Source: Haliea sp.
GTDB lineage: Bacteria; Pseudomonadota; Gammaproteobacteria; Pseudomonadales; Halieaceae
NCBI GenBank assembly: GCA_002692965.1
Contig: NZNC01000017.1
Span: forward strand, 62,001 to 126,000
DNA length: 64,000 nt
Direction of reading: 5' to 3'
Below are positions 49,524 to 58,428 of this stretch, piece after piece. Within the stretch, counting starts at the first letter, position 1, and each line of letters starts with the position of its first letter. Position numbers and translations under genes: made by a program. The notes beneath the pieces were generated by a model. The model was given only the letters and a program-made list of their open reading frames with translations. It was not told where the DNA came from and made no database searches.

Positions 49524-50893
49524 GACACTGCCTCCAGGCCTGCCTGACGGACTTCTTCATCGAAGGCATGCTCATCGGCTGGTGGCTTCCAGTTCCGGAC
49601 ATCAATCTTGCCGGTGACGGCAGCGGAGATGAGGGCGGAACGCCTTGCTCGAAGAAATGCAGCTATCTTGGTGGACTGCTGTGTCAGATTACTGAATGTT
49701 GCCAGCTCATCTTTCAAGTAACGGACGACCTCTTTCTGCTCGCTTTGCGGTGGCAGTGGAATCCAGACATCTTTGACGTACCCGCAATTCAGGTGGGGAT
49801 GTAATGCTCCAGTCTGGATCGAAAGGAGGGTGTTCTTGCCATATCCTGAATTCAAGACCCAAGCCAAGTAATCACCGTGTAAGACTTGCCGGACGGGTGA
49901 GACCACGATAAGCGCGTGACAGTTGCAGCCTGCATACTCTTCGGTAACCACTGCCGATTGGCCAATGTCGCCCGTCTGAACCACGAGTACGTCCCCTTCC
50001 TTGAGCACAGATTTTGAATGAGCATTGCTCCAGTCTGGAGGTACAAAATATTCCGGAGTGAAGCGGATTTCGTTATTCTTGATGTGCAACGACTGCAAAT
50101 AACGAATACCTGCGTCGACAAACAAGTCTCTGGTTGGTCCTACGTAGCCGTTGGTAATTTTGTCTGTGATGGTGGATAACTTTCTGACTTCCCAATGCGC
50201 CGGCACCTCCCCCAACCACTCAACCCCCGAGTCCTTCATCGGCACCGTGGGATCCAGCCCCTTGGTCACGGCATGGGAGATGACAGCCTGACGCTTCTCC
50301 TTCAGGAGCTCGATCAGACGCTGCTGCTCCTGGATCAGGGCATCGATCTTGGCGGTCTCGTGGTCGAGGAAGCGGGCTATACGGGACTGCTCATCAGTGG
50401 GCGCCAACAATATTGGGAAGGCCATTAAGTCGTCCCTGCTCATTTGCAGAGAGTTTGGCCGTATACCAGTGAGAAGTTGAGAATACCCCTGAACATACGT
50501 GGAGCTCCTCATGAGGTGATGCAGAAATCGAAGATCTACGCCTGCATTGACCCAGTAACTACGATAAGCGGGGCTCACGTGCCCCAAATACGCAGAAACT
50601 CCAAGGCCGGCATAGTTCAACCACATCGTATTCACTACCAGTTGGCCTGGTCGAACGATACGGTAGCCCTGAAGCTCTTCATCAGTACGCCGTTTGTTGT
50701 CGTCATCATAGGCTTTGATTTCAATACCCCGGTAGCCGGAAACTGAAAGCATCTGCCCTATCACTTCGTCCTCGATTTTCTCTCCACTTTCCCGGCAGAC
50801 GTAACGAAACTTTTCTATCGACCAGTGCTCTGGGACCTCCCCCAACCACTCCACTCCAGAATCCTTGTACGCCGGATACCTCGGAAAGCTCAC
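49520..50893 (-). CDS. hsdS: Type I restriction enzyme, S (specificity) subunit
   Basis: A 457-residue protein with two target-recognition domains, each preceded by a similar lead-in ([20 protein letters not shown] near residue 10 and [20 protein letters not shown] in the middle). A conserved helical spacer follows each ([20 protein letters not shown] and [20 protein letters not shown]). It sets the bipartite DNA sequence recognised by the methylase and restriction complexes. The GTG start at 50893 overlaps the hsdM stop. Confidence 0.95.
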   Translation of the reverse strand: MSFPRYPAYKDSGVEWLGEVPEHWSIEKFRYVCRESGEKIEDEVIGQMLSVSGYRGIEIKAYDDDNKRRTDEELQGYRIVRPGQLVVNTMWLNYAGLGVSAYLGHVSPAYRSYWVNAGVDLRFLHHLMRSSTYVQGYSQLLTGIRPNSLQMSRDDLMAFPILLAPTDEQSRIARFLDHETAKIDALIQEQQRLIELLKEKRQAVISHAVTKGLDPTVPMKDSGVEWLGEVPAHWEVRKLSTITDKITNGYVGPTRDLFVDAGIRYLQSLHIKNNEIRFTPEYFVPPDWSNAHSKSVLKEGDVLVVQTGDIGQSAVVTEEYAGCNCHALIVVSPVRQVLHGDYLAWVLNSGYGKNTLLSIQTGALHPHLNCGYVKDVWIPLPPQSEQKEVVRYLKDELATFSNLTQQSTKIAAFLRARRSALISAAVTGKIDVRNWKPPADEHAFDEEVRQAGLEAVS

Positions 50894-52869
50894 GCCGACA
50901 GCTCCTCGATCATCGCCTTGATCCGGTCCGTGCAGGCCTTCAGGTCGGCATCGATCTCCTCCAGGGGTCGAGGTGGCACGAACTTGTAGAAGTGCCGGTT
51001 GAAGGGGATCTCGAAGCCAACAATACCAACCTCCCCATCCAGGGGGTCACGCTTGCTTTCGTCGATCCAGGCATCGGGAACGTGGGGCTTCACTTCCCGC
51101 TCGAAGTATTCGTAGATGCACTCACCCAGGGGGACGTTCTCATTGTCTCGCAGGCTGGTGTCTGGCTCCGGGTTGCCGTGCTTGTCGGTGCAGATCTCGG
51201 CTTCGGGGTCACGCTCCGACAGGGCATTCAGTACCGCCTTCAGCTGCGGTGCCCCTAGCTTGAAAGCCAGTGGCTTCAGGGCAGCCTTCAGAGCCTTGGT
51301 GAAGGCAGGCCGGCTCTTGTATACCTGTTCAGGGTCCAGGCTTCCACAAGCCTGTTTGAGGGCCTGTAACTGCTCCGGCTCCAGTTTCTGCAGGGGCTTT
51401 TCTTCTTCCAGCCTGGCCAGGCGTTCCGGGCTGGCCTGGAAGTTCAGCTTCAGGGGACGCTCCACGGTGATGCGCCGGTAGCCAAAGGCCTCGACCGGGA
51501 AAATCTTACTCTCCTCGGTTTCCGCAAAGGCCCCGTAGGCCCGGACGATGGCTTCACTGTTGGCATCGTCCACATACTGGCGCTTGGAGCCCAGGGACTT
51601 GCGCATCTTGCTGTAGCGGTCCGTGGCGTTGATCAACTGAACCTTGCCCCGGCGTTCCGCTGGCTTGTTGTTGTTGAGCACCCAGACATAGGTGGCAATG
51701 CCGGTGTTGTAGAACATGTCCGTGGGCAGGGCCACGATGGCTTCCACCAGGTCATGTTGCAGCAGGTACCGGCGGATCTCCGACTCCCCACTGCCAGCAC
51801 CCCCAGTGAACAGGGGGGAGCCATTCAAAATGATCCCTATGCGAGAGCCACCTTGCTTGGGGTCCTGCATCTTGCTGACCAGGTGCAGCAGGAACAGGAG
51901 GGAACCATCTGAGACCCGGGGCAAACCAGGCCCGAAACGGCCATCAAAGCCGCGCTCCTCGTGCTCCTTGAGCACCTCCTTCTGCACCTTCTTCCACTCC
52001 ACACCAAAGGGCGGATTGGCCAGCATGAAGTCGGCCTGTAGGGTTGGCAGCTGGTCATCCGACAGGGTGTTGCCCAGCTTGATATTCTCGACGCCCTGAC
52101 CCTTGATCAGCATGTCGGCTTTGCAGATGGCGTAGGACTCGGGGTTCAGCTCCTGGCCGTGCAGGGACACGGTGACCCCCTGGCTTACCTGCTGGATGTA
52201 CTCATCACCCTCAGAGAGGAAGCCACCGGTACCGGCTGTGGGGTCATAGATGGTGATGATGCTGGAGGGCTTGAGCTTGTGCTCCTGCCCGGTCAAAACC
52301 AGTGAGGTGGTCAGGTGGACGATGTCCCGGGGGGTGAAGTGCTCCCCTGCCGTTTCGTTGGAGCTCTCGGCAAACTTCCGGATTAGCTCCTCGAAGATGA
52401 TGCCCATGCCGAAGTTGCTGATGCGCTCCGGACTCAGGTCGATGCTCGCGAAGCGCTGCACCACCTGGTAAAGAAGGTTGGCCCCGGCCAGCTGCTGGAC
52501 GAAGTCCTCGAAGTGGAAGTGCTCGAAGATCTCCCGGGCCGCCTGACTGAAGGACTGCACATAGCTGAGCAGGTCATCAGCGGTCTGGGTATCGGACAGG
52601 GTGGCCAGCGTCAGTGGTGAGGCGTTGAAGAACTCCTTGCCCGAGACCCGCAGCAGGAGCCGCTCACGCACCGTGTCCGTCTTGTCGGCATTGGCCTTGG
52701 CCTCGGCCAGCACCTGTTCCCGAGTAGGCTCCAGGACGCACTCCAGGCGCCTCAGCAGGGTGAAAGGCAGGATCACCCGCCCATACTGTGACTGCTTGAA
52801 ATCCCCCCTGAGGAGGTCGGCCACGGACCAGATGAAAGCGGCGGTCTGGGAGTGGTTCTCGGTGTTCAA
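50890..52869 (-). CDS. hsdM: Type I restriction enzyme, M (N6-adenine methylase) subunit
   Basis: A 659-residue methylase. The SAM-binding [20 protein letters not shown] and catalytic [12 protein letters not shown] (NPPF) motifs are present. The start appears to be TTG at 52869 with AGGGA upstream; no ATG gives a better N-terminus ([20 protein letters not shown] follows). It is the first gene of hsdM-hsdS-GIY-YIG and the leftward unit begins just inside the attR end. Confidence 0.95.
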   Translation of the reverse strand: MNTENHSQTAAFIWSVADLLRGDFKQSQYGRVILPFTLLRRLECVLEPTREQVLAEAKANADKTDTVRERLLLRVSGKEFFNASPLTLATLSDTQTADDLLSYVQSFSQAAREIFEHFHFEDFVQQLAGANLLYQVVQRFASIDLSPERISNFGMGIIFEELIRKFAESSNETAGEHFTPRDIVHLTTSLVLTGQEHKLKPSSIITIYDPTAGTGGFLSEGDEYIQQVSQGVTVSLHGQELNPESYAICKADMLIKGQGVENIKLGNTLSDDQLPTLQADFMLANPPFGVEWKKVQKEVLKEHEERGFDGRFGPGLPRVSDGSLLFLLHLVSKMQDPKQGGSRIGIILNGSPLFTGGAGSGESEIRRYLLQHDLVEAIVALPTDMFYNTGIATYVWVLNNNKPAERRGKVQLINATDRYSKMRKSLGSKRQYVDDANSEAIVRAYGAFAETEESKIFPVEAFGYRRITVERPLKLNFQASPERLARLEEEKPLQKLEPEQLQALKQACGSLDPEQVYKSRPAFTKALKAALKPLAFKLGAPQLKAVLNALSERDPEAEICTDKHGNPEPDTSLRDNENVPLGECIYEYFEREVKPHVPDAWIDESKRDPLDGEVGIVGFEIPFNRHFYKFVPPRPLEEIDADLKACTDRIKAMIEELSA

Positions 52870-53105
52870 GTCGGCTGTCCCTGTCTGGCTCGATGGATCG
52901 ACCGGTGATCATACCCAACCAGGGCGGGGACTGTCGCGCAGGGGGAGTTATTTGCCCTCTACTGCCCAGCAAAGTTGCCGACCCCGGCATCGGGCGCAGC
53001 GCAGCGGGAGCCCGGGCCGGGGGAAGGCAGGATCTGAAATCGAGATTGGAATTGTTGGTTTCCGGCCTGGCCCCGCTCCCGCTGCGCTGCGCGGGTCCAG
53101 GCCGG
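52870..53105 (-). promoter_or_regulatory. Upstream region of hsdM with a long inverted repeat
   Basis: 236 bases without a supported gene. Most of it is taken up by the inverted repeat at 52994-53092. The hsdM promoter should lie between 52870 and 52993, but no clear boxes are visible. Confidence 0.45.
52994..53092. repeat. 18-bp perfect inverted repeat with 63-base AT-rich loop
   Basis: GCGCAGCGCAGCGGGAGC (52994-53011) pairs perfectly with 53075-53092, and GGCCGG/CCGGCC extends the symmetry inside. The loop is markedly AT-richer than the arms (GATCTGAAATCGAGATTGG). It could be a small non-autonomous element, a regulatory RNA or a terminator for DNA entering from the attR side. Confidence 0.75.
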
Positions 53106-53237
53106 CTACGCTAGGAGCTGAGCGATTCCAAAAGCCAATAGGTGGATGCTGAGGTAAGTGGCCCCCGCAAGCATCACGAAATCGATGCACTTGAAGGTGA
53201 ATTTTGTGGCAGGGTGCTTGAAGATCTTCATCAGCAT
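53106..53237 (-). CDS. Possible 43-residue membrane peptide
   Basis: Within a longer open frame, an ATG at 53237 starts MLMKIFKHPATKFTFKCIDF followed by a single hydrophobic helix (VMLAGATYLSIHLLAFGI). The composition looks like a real small membrane protein, but there is no clear ribosome-binding site and the family is unrecognised. Low confidence. Confidence 0.3.
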   Translation of the reverse strand: MLMKIFKHPATKFTFKCIDFVMLAGATYLSIHLLAFGIAQLLA

Positions 53238-53429
53238 GGTTTGGCGGCGCCTCTTTGTCTGGGGTGCCTCATACCGTACCGAGAGGGCGGAAGGTTTTCT
53301 GAAATAACGGTCTCCCCCGAAGACGGCAGAAGCCACCGCCTCGCTTGGCCAGTTGCTGCCGGTACTGCTACTCTTGAGGCCCAGGCGCCACACACAGTTG
53401 CTCAATTGAACCCAAGCAAGAAACATTTG

Positions 53430-53450
53430 TGACGGTACATCTGACGGTAT
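53430..53450 (+). promoter_or_regulatory. Integrase arm-type motifs at the right end of the island
   Basis: TGACGGTACAT and TGACGGTAT occur in tandem about 55 bases inside attR. The pattern TGACGGTACAT, then GCGGTAT or ACGGTAT, is shared with the left end at 39242-39262. Confidence 0.55.
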
Positions 53451-53504
53451 GCTCGCAAGATACGAAGACCAAAACCTTTGTAAATCAATAAGTTGTAGAT
53501 TATA

Positions 53505-53529
53505 TTCAACTCCCGCCGCCTCCACCAAA
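53505..53529 (+). repeat. attR of the ssrA-integrated island
   Basis: Exact 25-bp copy of the ssrA 3' end (39107-39131), from TTCAACTCCCGCC to CCACCAAA. The bases before it (AGATTATA) do not match ssrA, so this is the displaced 3' fragment and not a second tmRNA gene. Confidence 0.92.
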
Positions 53530-53534
53530 ACCCA

Positions 53535-53564
53535 AACCCCGACCGTCCCCGGTTGGGGTTTTTT
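53535..53564 (+). terminator. Original ssrA terminator, displaced beyond attR
   Basis: AACCCCGACCG (53535-53545) pairs with CGGTTGGGGTT (53550-53560) with one G-T mismatch in the stem, followed by a T-run. It sits five bases after the attR repeat, where the ssrA terminator would be in an empty site. Confidence 0.8.
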
Positions 53565-53750
53565 ATGCCCCCTCACAATACACTTCACCTACTTACTGCC
53601 TACCTCGGGCCCGCAGGCTGCCCCAATCCGTCCCCGTTCAGGGTCGCCGTCGCTACAGGTCGGTCGCAAACGGCGATGTGCTAAGGTTGCCTCAATCAGC
53701 GTGAGCGGCCTCCACAGCCGCGCGACCACTTAAGCAACAGGGAGTCGAGA

Positions 53751-54533
53751 ATGCCACATCAAACTGAACGATGTTTTCGCGCGCTAGTGGTCGGCATGAT
53801 CACCCTGGCCGCAACCATACTCGCGCCCGTGGTCGCGGCAGAAGCCACCCTCTCGCCCACGGGGCTGAAGGTTCTGGTGCGGGCGAACGATGCCAAGTTC
53901 ATCGGCAGCGGGGTCGGCAATCTGAATGTCGTGGTGCGCAATGCGACCACCGGAGAATTGCTCGCGGGTGGCGCGATTACCGGCCCTACCGGCGACACCC
54001 GGGCTCTGATGCAGGAACCCCAGACCCGCGGCCACACCGCCACGCAAGGCGAACCCGCCAGTTTCCAGGCAGAGCTGGCGCTGACGCGCCCCACCCGGGT
54101 CGAAGTCAGCGTCACCGGCCCCCTGGCGGTTGCCCAGAGCATCCAGACCACAGCCGTTACCCTGTGGATGATCCCTGGCCAGGACCGGGTAGAACAACCG
54201 CTCATCCTGCACCTACCGGGGCTGATCACCCAGCTGCTGGATTACACGCTGGATGCAGGCCAGCTGGACCTGCGCGCCAGCGTGACCATGATCTGTGGTT
54301 GCCCGATAACCGAAGGGGGTCTGTGGCCGGCATCGGATTTTCGGGCGACAGTGCAGCTCTACCGGGAGAATGAGCTGCTTGCCGAAGGCCCCCTGGCATT
54401 TACCGGGACGGACAATGCGTTCGCCGGCAAGCTGGACCTCCCCGGCACGGGCGATTTCGAGGTGGTCATTCACGCCTACCAGGTCAGCACCGGCAATGCG
54501 GGCGTCTACGAGCGCCCGCTCCGGGTTGAATGA
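53751..54533 (+). CDS. Exported protein of unknown function
   Basis: A 260-residue protein. The signal peptide (ALVVGMITLAATILAPVVAA) ends near residue 30 and the mature part is rich in beta-forming residues. A Cys-x-Cys pair occurs in MICGCPITEGG. GGGAGT precedes the ATG. No family recognised. The gene is translationally coupled to the ChaC-like gene (ATGA overlap at 54530) and belongs to the host block between the two islands. Confidence 0.75.
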   Translation: MPHQTERCFRALVVGMITLAATILAPVVAAEATLSPTGLKVLVRANDAKFIGSGVGNLNVVVRNATTGELLAGGAITGPTGDTRALMQEPQTRGHTATQGEPASFQAELALTRPTRVEVSVTGPLAVAQSIQTTAVTLWMIPGQDRVEQPLILHLPGLITQLLDYTLDAGQLDLRASVTMICGCPITEGGLWPASDFRATVQLYRENELLAEGPLAFTGTDNAFAGKLDLPGTGDFEVVIHAYQVSTGNAGVYERPLRVE

Positions 54534-55099
54534 CCGCCCCCATGGGTAACAGGCACACTGCCCGGGCGCGCAGGCACTGGGTTTTTGGCTACGGCTCATT
54601 GATCTACAAGGTGGATTTTCCGTTCCTGCGACGCGAATTGGCTGCGGTATCCGGTTGGGAGCGCCGCTTCTGGCAGGGTTCTCACGACCACCGGGGTACC
54701 GTTGAAGCCCCAGGGCGCGTGGTGACCCTGGTGCCCTCTCCCGGCACGGTGTGCAGGGGCATGGCCTATCTGATCGATGAATCGGTCTTCGAGCACCTCG
54801 ATCACCGGGAAAAGAATAGCTATCGACGCCACGAAGTGGACATTTCCCTCGCTGCTACCGACACCGCGGTGACAGGCGTTTTGTATGTAGCCGACGAAGG
54901 CAATCACGCCTTTCTGGGCCCGGCCCCCGATGACGAGATTGCAGCCCATATCGCGCGCGCTTCCGGGCCCAGCGGCAGCAACCGCGACTACCTGCTGCAA
55001 TTGGCCAACGCCCTGCACGAACTCGATGCGCCCGATCCGCACGTGCACGGGCTGGCAAAGCTGGTTCAGGAGCTAACGGCGGATGGCGCCCGCCCCTGA
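54530..55099 (+). CDS. Gamma-glutamylcyclotransferase (ChaC-like)
   Basis: A 189-residue protein of the ChaC type. It has the substrate-binding WVFGYGSLIYKVDF, the RRFWQGSHDHRGTVE segment and the catalytic Glu in LDHREKNSYRRHE. Family members degrade glutathione to 5-oxoproline and Cys-Gly. The start overlaps the preceding stop; an internal ATG at 54542 is an alternative. Confidence 0.9.
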   Translation: MTAPMGNRHTARARRHWVFGYGSLIYKVDFPFLRRELAAVSGWERRFWQGSHDHRGTVEAPGRVVTLVPSPGTVCRGMAYLIDESVFEHLDHREKNSYRRHEVDISLAATDTAVTGVLYVADEGNHAFLGPAPDDEIAAHIARASGPSGSNRDYLLQLANALHELDAPDPHVHGLAKLVQELTADGARP

Positions 55100-55254
55100 A
55101 CTGGCGCCATCAGAACCGCTGCCACCCGAAACGCAACTCACGATCGCCTGTTTAAGCTCCGCCCAGCTTTATCCCCGCTCCCGCCAAGGGGAGCTGCCTC
55201 GGGATCCGGCATAATCACCTGCACGGATAGCTGGCACGCGACGGAGGCCCAGCC

Positions 55255-55581
55255 ATGAAAATCACGCTCCAACAGCTGCAGCGAAGCACGGGCCTCAAGC
55301 GCATCGTGATCCATTCCCTGGACTGCAGCATGTATCTCGCCTACGCCGACTTCGGCGGTGACGCCCTGCTAGTAACCGAGCCCGACGGCAAGGCCCTGCG
55401 AACCCGCAATGTCACGGCCATGAAGCAGCGGCTGGCGGACGTTCCGGTACCGGCGCTGTTCCTGCGTCAGCAGAGCGCCTACGATGAAATGGTCGGGCAG
55501 CCGACGCGTGAGGGTGACAATAGCCTGGAGGTTCCACTGGCCAGGGACTGGGGCGATTCCACCTGGGATAAGCAGGACTGA
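55255..55581 (+). CDS. DUF6482-like protein
   Basis: A 108-residue protein, MKITLQQLQRSTGLKRIVIH, with DCSMYLAYADFGGDALLVTE and SAYDEMVGQP. It resembles a small family seen in Pseudomonas and related genera (DUF6482) of unknown function. The acidic, Trp-containing C-terminus (RDWGDSTWDKQD) is distinctive. GGAGG precedes the ATG. Confidence 0.7.
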   Translation: MKITLQQLQRSTGLKRIVIHSLDCSMYLAYADFGGDALLVTEPDGKALRTRNVTAMKQRLADVPVPALFLRQQSAYDEMVGQPTREGDNSLEVPLARDWGDSTWDKQD

Positions 55582-55595
55582 CTGACCGAGGCGAA

Positions 55596-55745
55596 TCACC
55601 CACCGCCGCGACGTTGGCGACGACACCGCTCACTGCAATAGCGCACCTGGTCCCAGCATGCACGCCACTTGCGGCGCCAGCTAAAAGGACGCTGACACAC
55701 CGGGCAGGTTTTTTCGGGCAATTCGGCTTTGGCGGTTCGTTTCAT
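55596..55745 (-). CDS. DUF2256-like small zinc-finger protein
   Basis: A 49-residue basic protein with MKRTAKAELPEKTCPVCQRP then FSWRRKWRACWDQVRYCSER: two CxxC-type metal-binding clusters typical of DUF2256. The ATG at 55745 gives the family length; the open frame continues upstream towards the second island but without similarity. Convergent with the DUF6482-like gene. Confidence 0.85.
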   Translation of the reverse strand: MKRTAKAELPEKTCPVCQRPFSWRRKWRACWDQVRYCSERCRRQRRGGG

Positions 55746-55904
55746 CAGAACGTCCGACGCGGCAATGATGGCGGAGGGGGTGTCCGTTTTTTTGGAATTC
55801 CATTGAATGCCATAAAACACGAATAACACTGTATATGTAGACTCAGTTCAATTTTACCTTGTTTTACGCCATCCCATCCAATACCATGAAATCATGCTTT
55901 TTTC

Positions 55905-55965
55905 GGTGGGTATAGCGGTGGGTAGCAGGTTTTGGCTCCCTCCCGTGACAAACGTTGGTGGGCAC
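55905..55965. promoter_or_regulatory. GGTGGGTA repeats upstream of the second integrase
   Basis: GGTGGGTATAG (55905), GGTGGGTAGC (55917) and GGTGGGCAC (55957) are three direct repeats in the 136 bases before the integrase. P4-type integrases often have GGTGGGTA-like arm sites there. A role as arm-type sites and as integrase autoregulation sites is inferred. Confidence 0.55.
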
Positions 55966-56041
55966 TTTGGCTTTTTTATCAGCAACTTACTGAAAACAGG
56001 CACGTTTGGAATCCGAGGTTTAAATCCCTATAGGCCAAAAT

Positions 56042-57343
56042 ATGCCAAAACAGGCCCGAGAGATGACCGCGACCGAGCTCCGCAGATTGAGCAAGCCGGG
56101 AGCGCATGCCGTGGGTGGTGTGCCCGGCCTGTACGTGAATATCACGGAGACCGGAGCGAAACATTGGATACTGCGCACCACCGTGGGAGTGCGTCGCCGT
56201 GAGTTCGGTTTGGGCGGATTCCCCGAGGTAGGGCTGGCCAGCGCAAGGGACAAAGCCCGCGATCTACGCGAGCAAATACGCCAGGGGGTGGACCCGATAG
56301 AGCAGCGCAAAGCCGCCCGTGCCCGACTTGAGCAGGCCACGGCCCGGGGGTTGAGCTTTGAGGTTGCGGCAAAGCGGTGCCACAAGGTGAAAGCCCAGGA
56401 GTTCAAAAACTCAAAACACGCAGCCCAGTGGATCAACACCCTGGACAAGTACGTGTTCCCCGCGCTGGGCAAGCAACCCGTTGCGGAGATCGACACCCCG
56501 CAAGTGCTGGCAGTGTTACAACCCATTTGGGGAGAGATCCCCGAGACCGCCAGCCGAGTACGTCAACGCATGGCCGCCGTGTTCGACTGGGCACGGGCCG
56601 CTAAAATTCGCACCGCACCCAATCCCGCCGCCTGGCAAGGCTGCCTGGAACCGTTGTTGCCGAAAACCGACAGATTGCGCAAAACCGCCGGCAAGGCTAA
56701 GCGCCACCACCCCGCCCTGCCCGTTTCTGAGGTGCCCCGCTTCATGGCGGATATGGCCACCCGGGACACTCCCAGCGCCTACGCCCTGCGCTTCGCCATC
56801 CTGACTGGTGCCCGCTCCGGCGAGGCTAGGCTGGCAACGTGGGATGAAATCGACCTGGACGCCCGTGTGTGGCGCCTGCCTGCCGATAGAATGAAGGAAG
56901 GGCAGCAACACACCGTGCCGCTGTCTGATGCGGCTATCGAGATCCTGGAGGCCATGCCAAAGGACAACCCTGCCGGACTGGTATTCCCCAACAGCAAGGG
57001 TGTGGAGCTGTCTAATACCGCCCTTTCCAAGCTGATGAAAGATGCCCATGCCGCCGACCTCAAACAGGGTGGCATCGGGTACTTGGACCCCAGGCAGAAC
57101 CGCATCGCCACGCCCCACGGCACCGCCCGCTCCAGTTTCAAGGAGTGGTCACGGCAGGGTGGCCGCTTCCCGGATGAATGGTCCGAGCTGGCGCTGGCGC
57201 ACGTGAACAGCGACCAAACCCGAGCCGCGTATGCCCGCAGTGAATTGCTGGAGGAACGCCGGGGGATGATGGAAGCCTGGGGCAGCTACTGCGAGCCGAA
57301 GGGCAAGGGCGGCAACGTGGTCGTGGCACAGTTTCAGAAATAA
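56042..57343 (+). CDS. int: Tyrosine-type site-specific integrase of the second island
   Basis: A 433-residue integrase with the N-terminal DUF4102 arm domain (MTATELRRLSKPGAHAVGGV), core-binding domain and catalytic Arg in TGARSGEARLATW, HGTARSSFKEW box, and Tyr in RAAYARSELLEERRGMMEAW. Only distantly similar to the ssrA integrase of the first island. Its target is not identifiable in the window. Confidence 0.93.
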   Translation: MPKQAREMTATELRRLSKPGAHAVGGVPGLYVNITETGAKHWILRTTVGVRRREFGLGGFPEVGLASARDKARDLREQIRQGVDPIEQRKAARARLEQATARGLSFEVAAKRCHKVKAQEFKNSKHAAQWINTLDKYVFPALGKQPVAEIDTPQVLAVLQPIWGEIPETASRVRQRMAAVFDWARAAKIRTAPNPAAWQGCLEPLLPKTDRLRKTAGKAKRHHPALPVSEVPRFMADMATRDTPSAYALRFAILTGARSGEARLATWDEIDLDARVWRLPADRMKEGQQHTVPLSDAAIEILEAMPKDNPAGLVFPNSKGVELSNTALSKLMKDAHAADLKQGGIGYLDPRQNRIATPHGTARSSFKEWSRQGGRFPDEWSELALAHVNSDQTRAAYARSELLEERRGMMEAWGSYCEPKGKGGNVVVAQFQK

Positions 57344-57439
57344 CCAAATTGCAGCGCCTAGGATGGCCCCCGAAAAGCCGCGACCCTGGCGGCCTGGCGC
57401 TACAACCTTTCACCGGGGGATGCACTGAGGGAGGTGCGC

Positions 57440-58117
57440 ATGGGCAAAAAAACAGAGCAAGTCCAAGCCGCAATAACAGGTGCGCTAGATGATCTGGATG
57501 ATGCCTCAATCACGGTCAGAATGATGAAGGCCCTGCACCTTGAGGGTGACAGCAATACCAACGAAAAAGCCTATGAAATACGCGAGCTACTGGAATCCCC
57601 GGGAATTGATGACTACCCCAGCCTCGATAGCTTAGAGGATTCCTGGCGCGTACTTTCCAACTATTACGGTGAGTGGGACGGTAAACCGTTAATCGACAGA
57701 GTGGAGATACCGGATAGGACAGCCGGAAGCCCAATAGAAAACTTTCAATTTCACGTGGAAAGCGGGTTTTACCCTCCGCCTGAAATAATGATTTTGATTC
57801 AACGCTGCTTCCAGAAATACCTGGCAATGGGCGGTGACATATCATTGGATGAAGCCTTTTTTGGTGAGCCCTACAAGAAGCGAACAAGCTTTGCCTATCG
57901 GCGGCATCAGATTTGGAGATATGCCGCGTTTCACAATCTTGAGGTGGTCTTACATCAAGGGCACCTCCAGCAAACAGGCCAGCCTAAAAAGTCTCTGGAG
58001 CAACTGGCAGAAGACTATCTGAGCTCACTATTTTCAGGTGATGATGCAGGCATAGACGTAGATACATTCCTCCGTGGTTATCGTCGCTGGAAAAGGGATC
58101 ATGGATTCACCACCTAG
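57440..58117 (+). CDS. Unknown protein of the second island
   Basis: A 225-residue acidic protein; GGGAGG precedes the ATG at 57440. No signal peptide or membrane helix. Segments include MKALHLEGDSNTNEKAYEIR, DSWRVLSNYYGEWDG, ESGFYPPPEIMILIQRC and a basic C-terminus LRGYRRWKRDHGF. I recognise no family. It sits between integrase and alpA, where satellite-like elements often carry accessory or defence genes. Codon use is less GC-biased than in the small genes that follow, suggesting separate acquisition. Confidence 0.75.
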   Translation: MGKKTEQVQAAITGALDDLDDASITVRMMKALHLEGDSNTNEKAYEIRELLESPGIDDYPSLDSLEDSWRVLSNYYGEWDGKPLIDRVEIPDRTAGSPIENFQFHVESGFYPPPEIMILIQRCFQKYLAMGGDISLDEAFFGEPYKKRTSFAYRRHQIWRYAAFHNLEVVLHQGHLQQTGQPKKSLEQLAEDYLSSLFSGDDAGIDVDTFLRGYRRWKRDHGFTT

Positions 58118-58209
58118 ATTCCGGACACAAACCTGAGTTCTTGTCCGTGTCATAGCGCATCACAATTAACACAATCCGCCGCGAACCCATCAAAACAGAG
58201 GGACGCGGC

Positions 58210-58428
58210 ATGACAGATCAAGCCACCCTGCGCCGGAAGCGCAAAGCCCCACCCGAGCCCGTAGAGTTCGCCAGCGACATTCAACTGGCCCGCCGCTATG
58301 CAGTGAGCCGGGGAACCATTTGGCGCTGGACCGATGAAGGGCTGCTGCCCAAACCCCTGAAGCTCGGCCCGAGCTGCACACGCTGGCGCCTGACTGAGGT
58401 TGTCGAGCGGCTGGAGGGGAAAGCATGA
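58210..58428 (+). CDS. AlpA-like HTH regulator
   Basis: A 72-residue protein. The HTH reads DIQLARRYAVSRGTIWRWTD with the wing LLPKPLKLGPSCTRWRL, the AlpA/MerR-like type. It overlaps the next gene by four bases. Expected to regulate integrase/excision or replication genes of the element. Confidence 0.88.
   Translation: MTDQATLRRKRKAPPEPVEFASDIQLARRYAVSRGTIWRWTDEGLLPKPLKLGPSCTRWRLTEVVERLEGKA

Larger units (their letters stand above)
39132..53529. mobile_element. 14.4-kb integrative genomic island in ssrA carrying a type I restriction-modification locus
   Basis: Bounded by the 25-bp att repeats. It contains, in order: tyrosine integrase, AlpA-type regulator, small HTH protein, DUF3631-type ATPase, about 0.8 kb of structured non-coding DNA, a small helical protein, a RadC-like protein, then (mostly on the reverse strand) zinc-ribbon, hsdR, YegP-like (forward), GIY-YIG, hsdS and hsdM genes. 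Base composition is visibly less GC-rich than the flanks. No conjugation genes are seen, so it is an integrative but not self-transmissible element, or depends on a helper. Confidence 0.9.

Noticed and set aside
53505-53529. Possible second tmRNA or tRNA gene at the CCACCA sequence
   Set aside because: Only the last 25 bases match ssrA; the upstream sequence has no tRNA-like 5' half, so it is an attachment-site duplicate.
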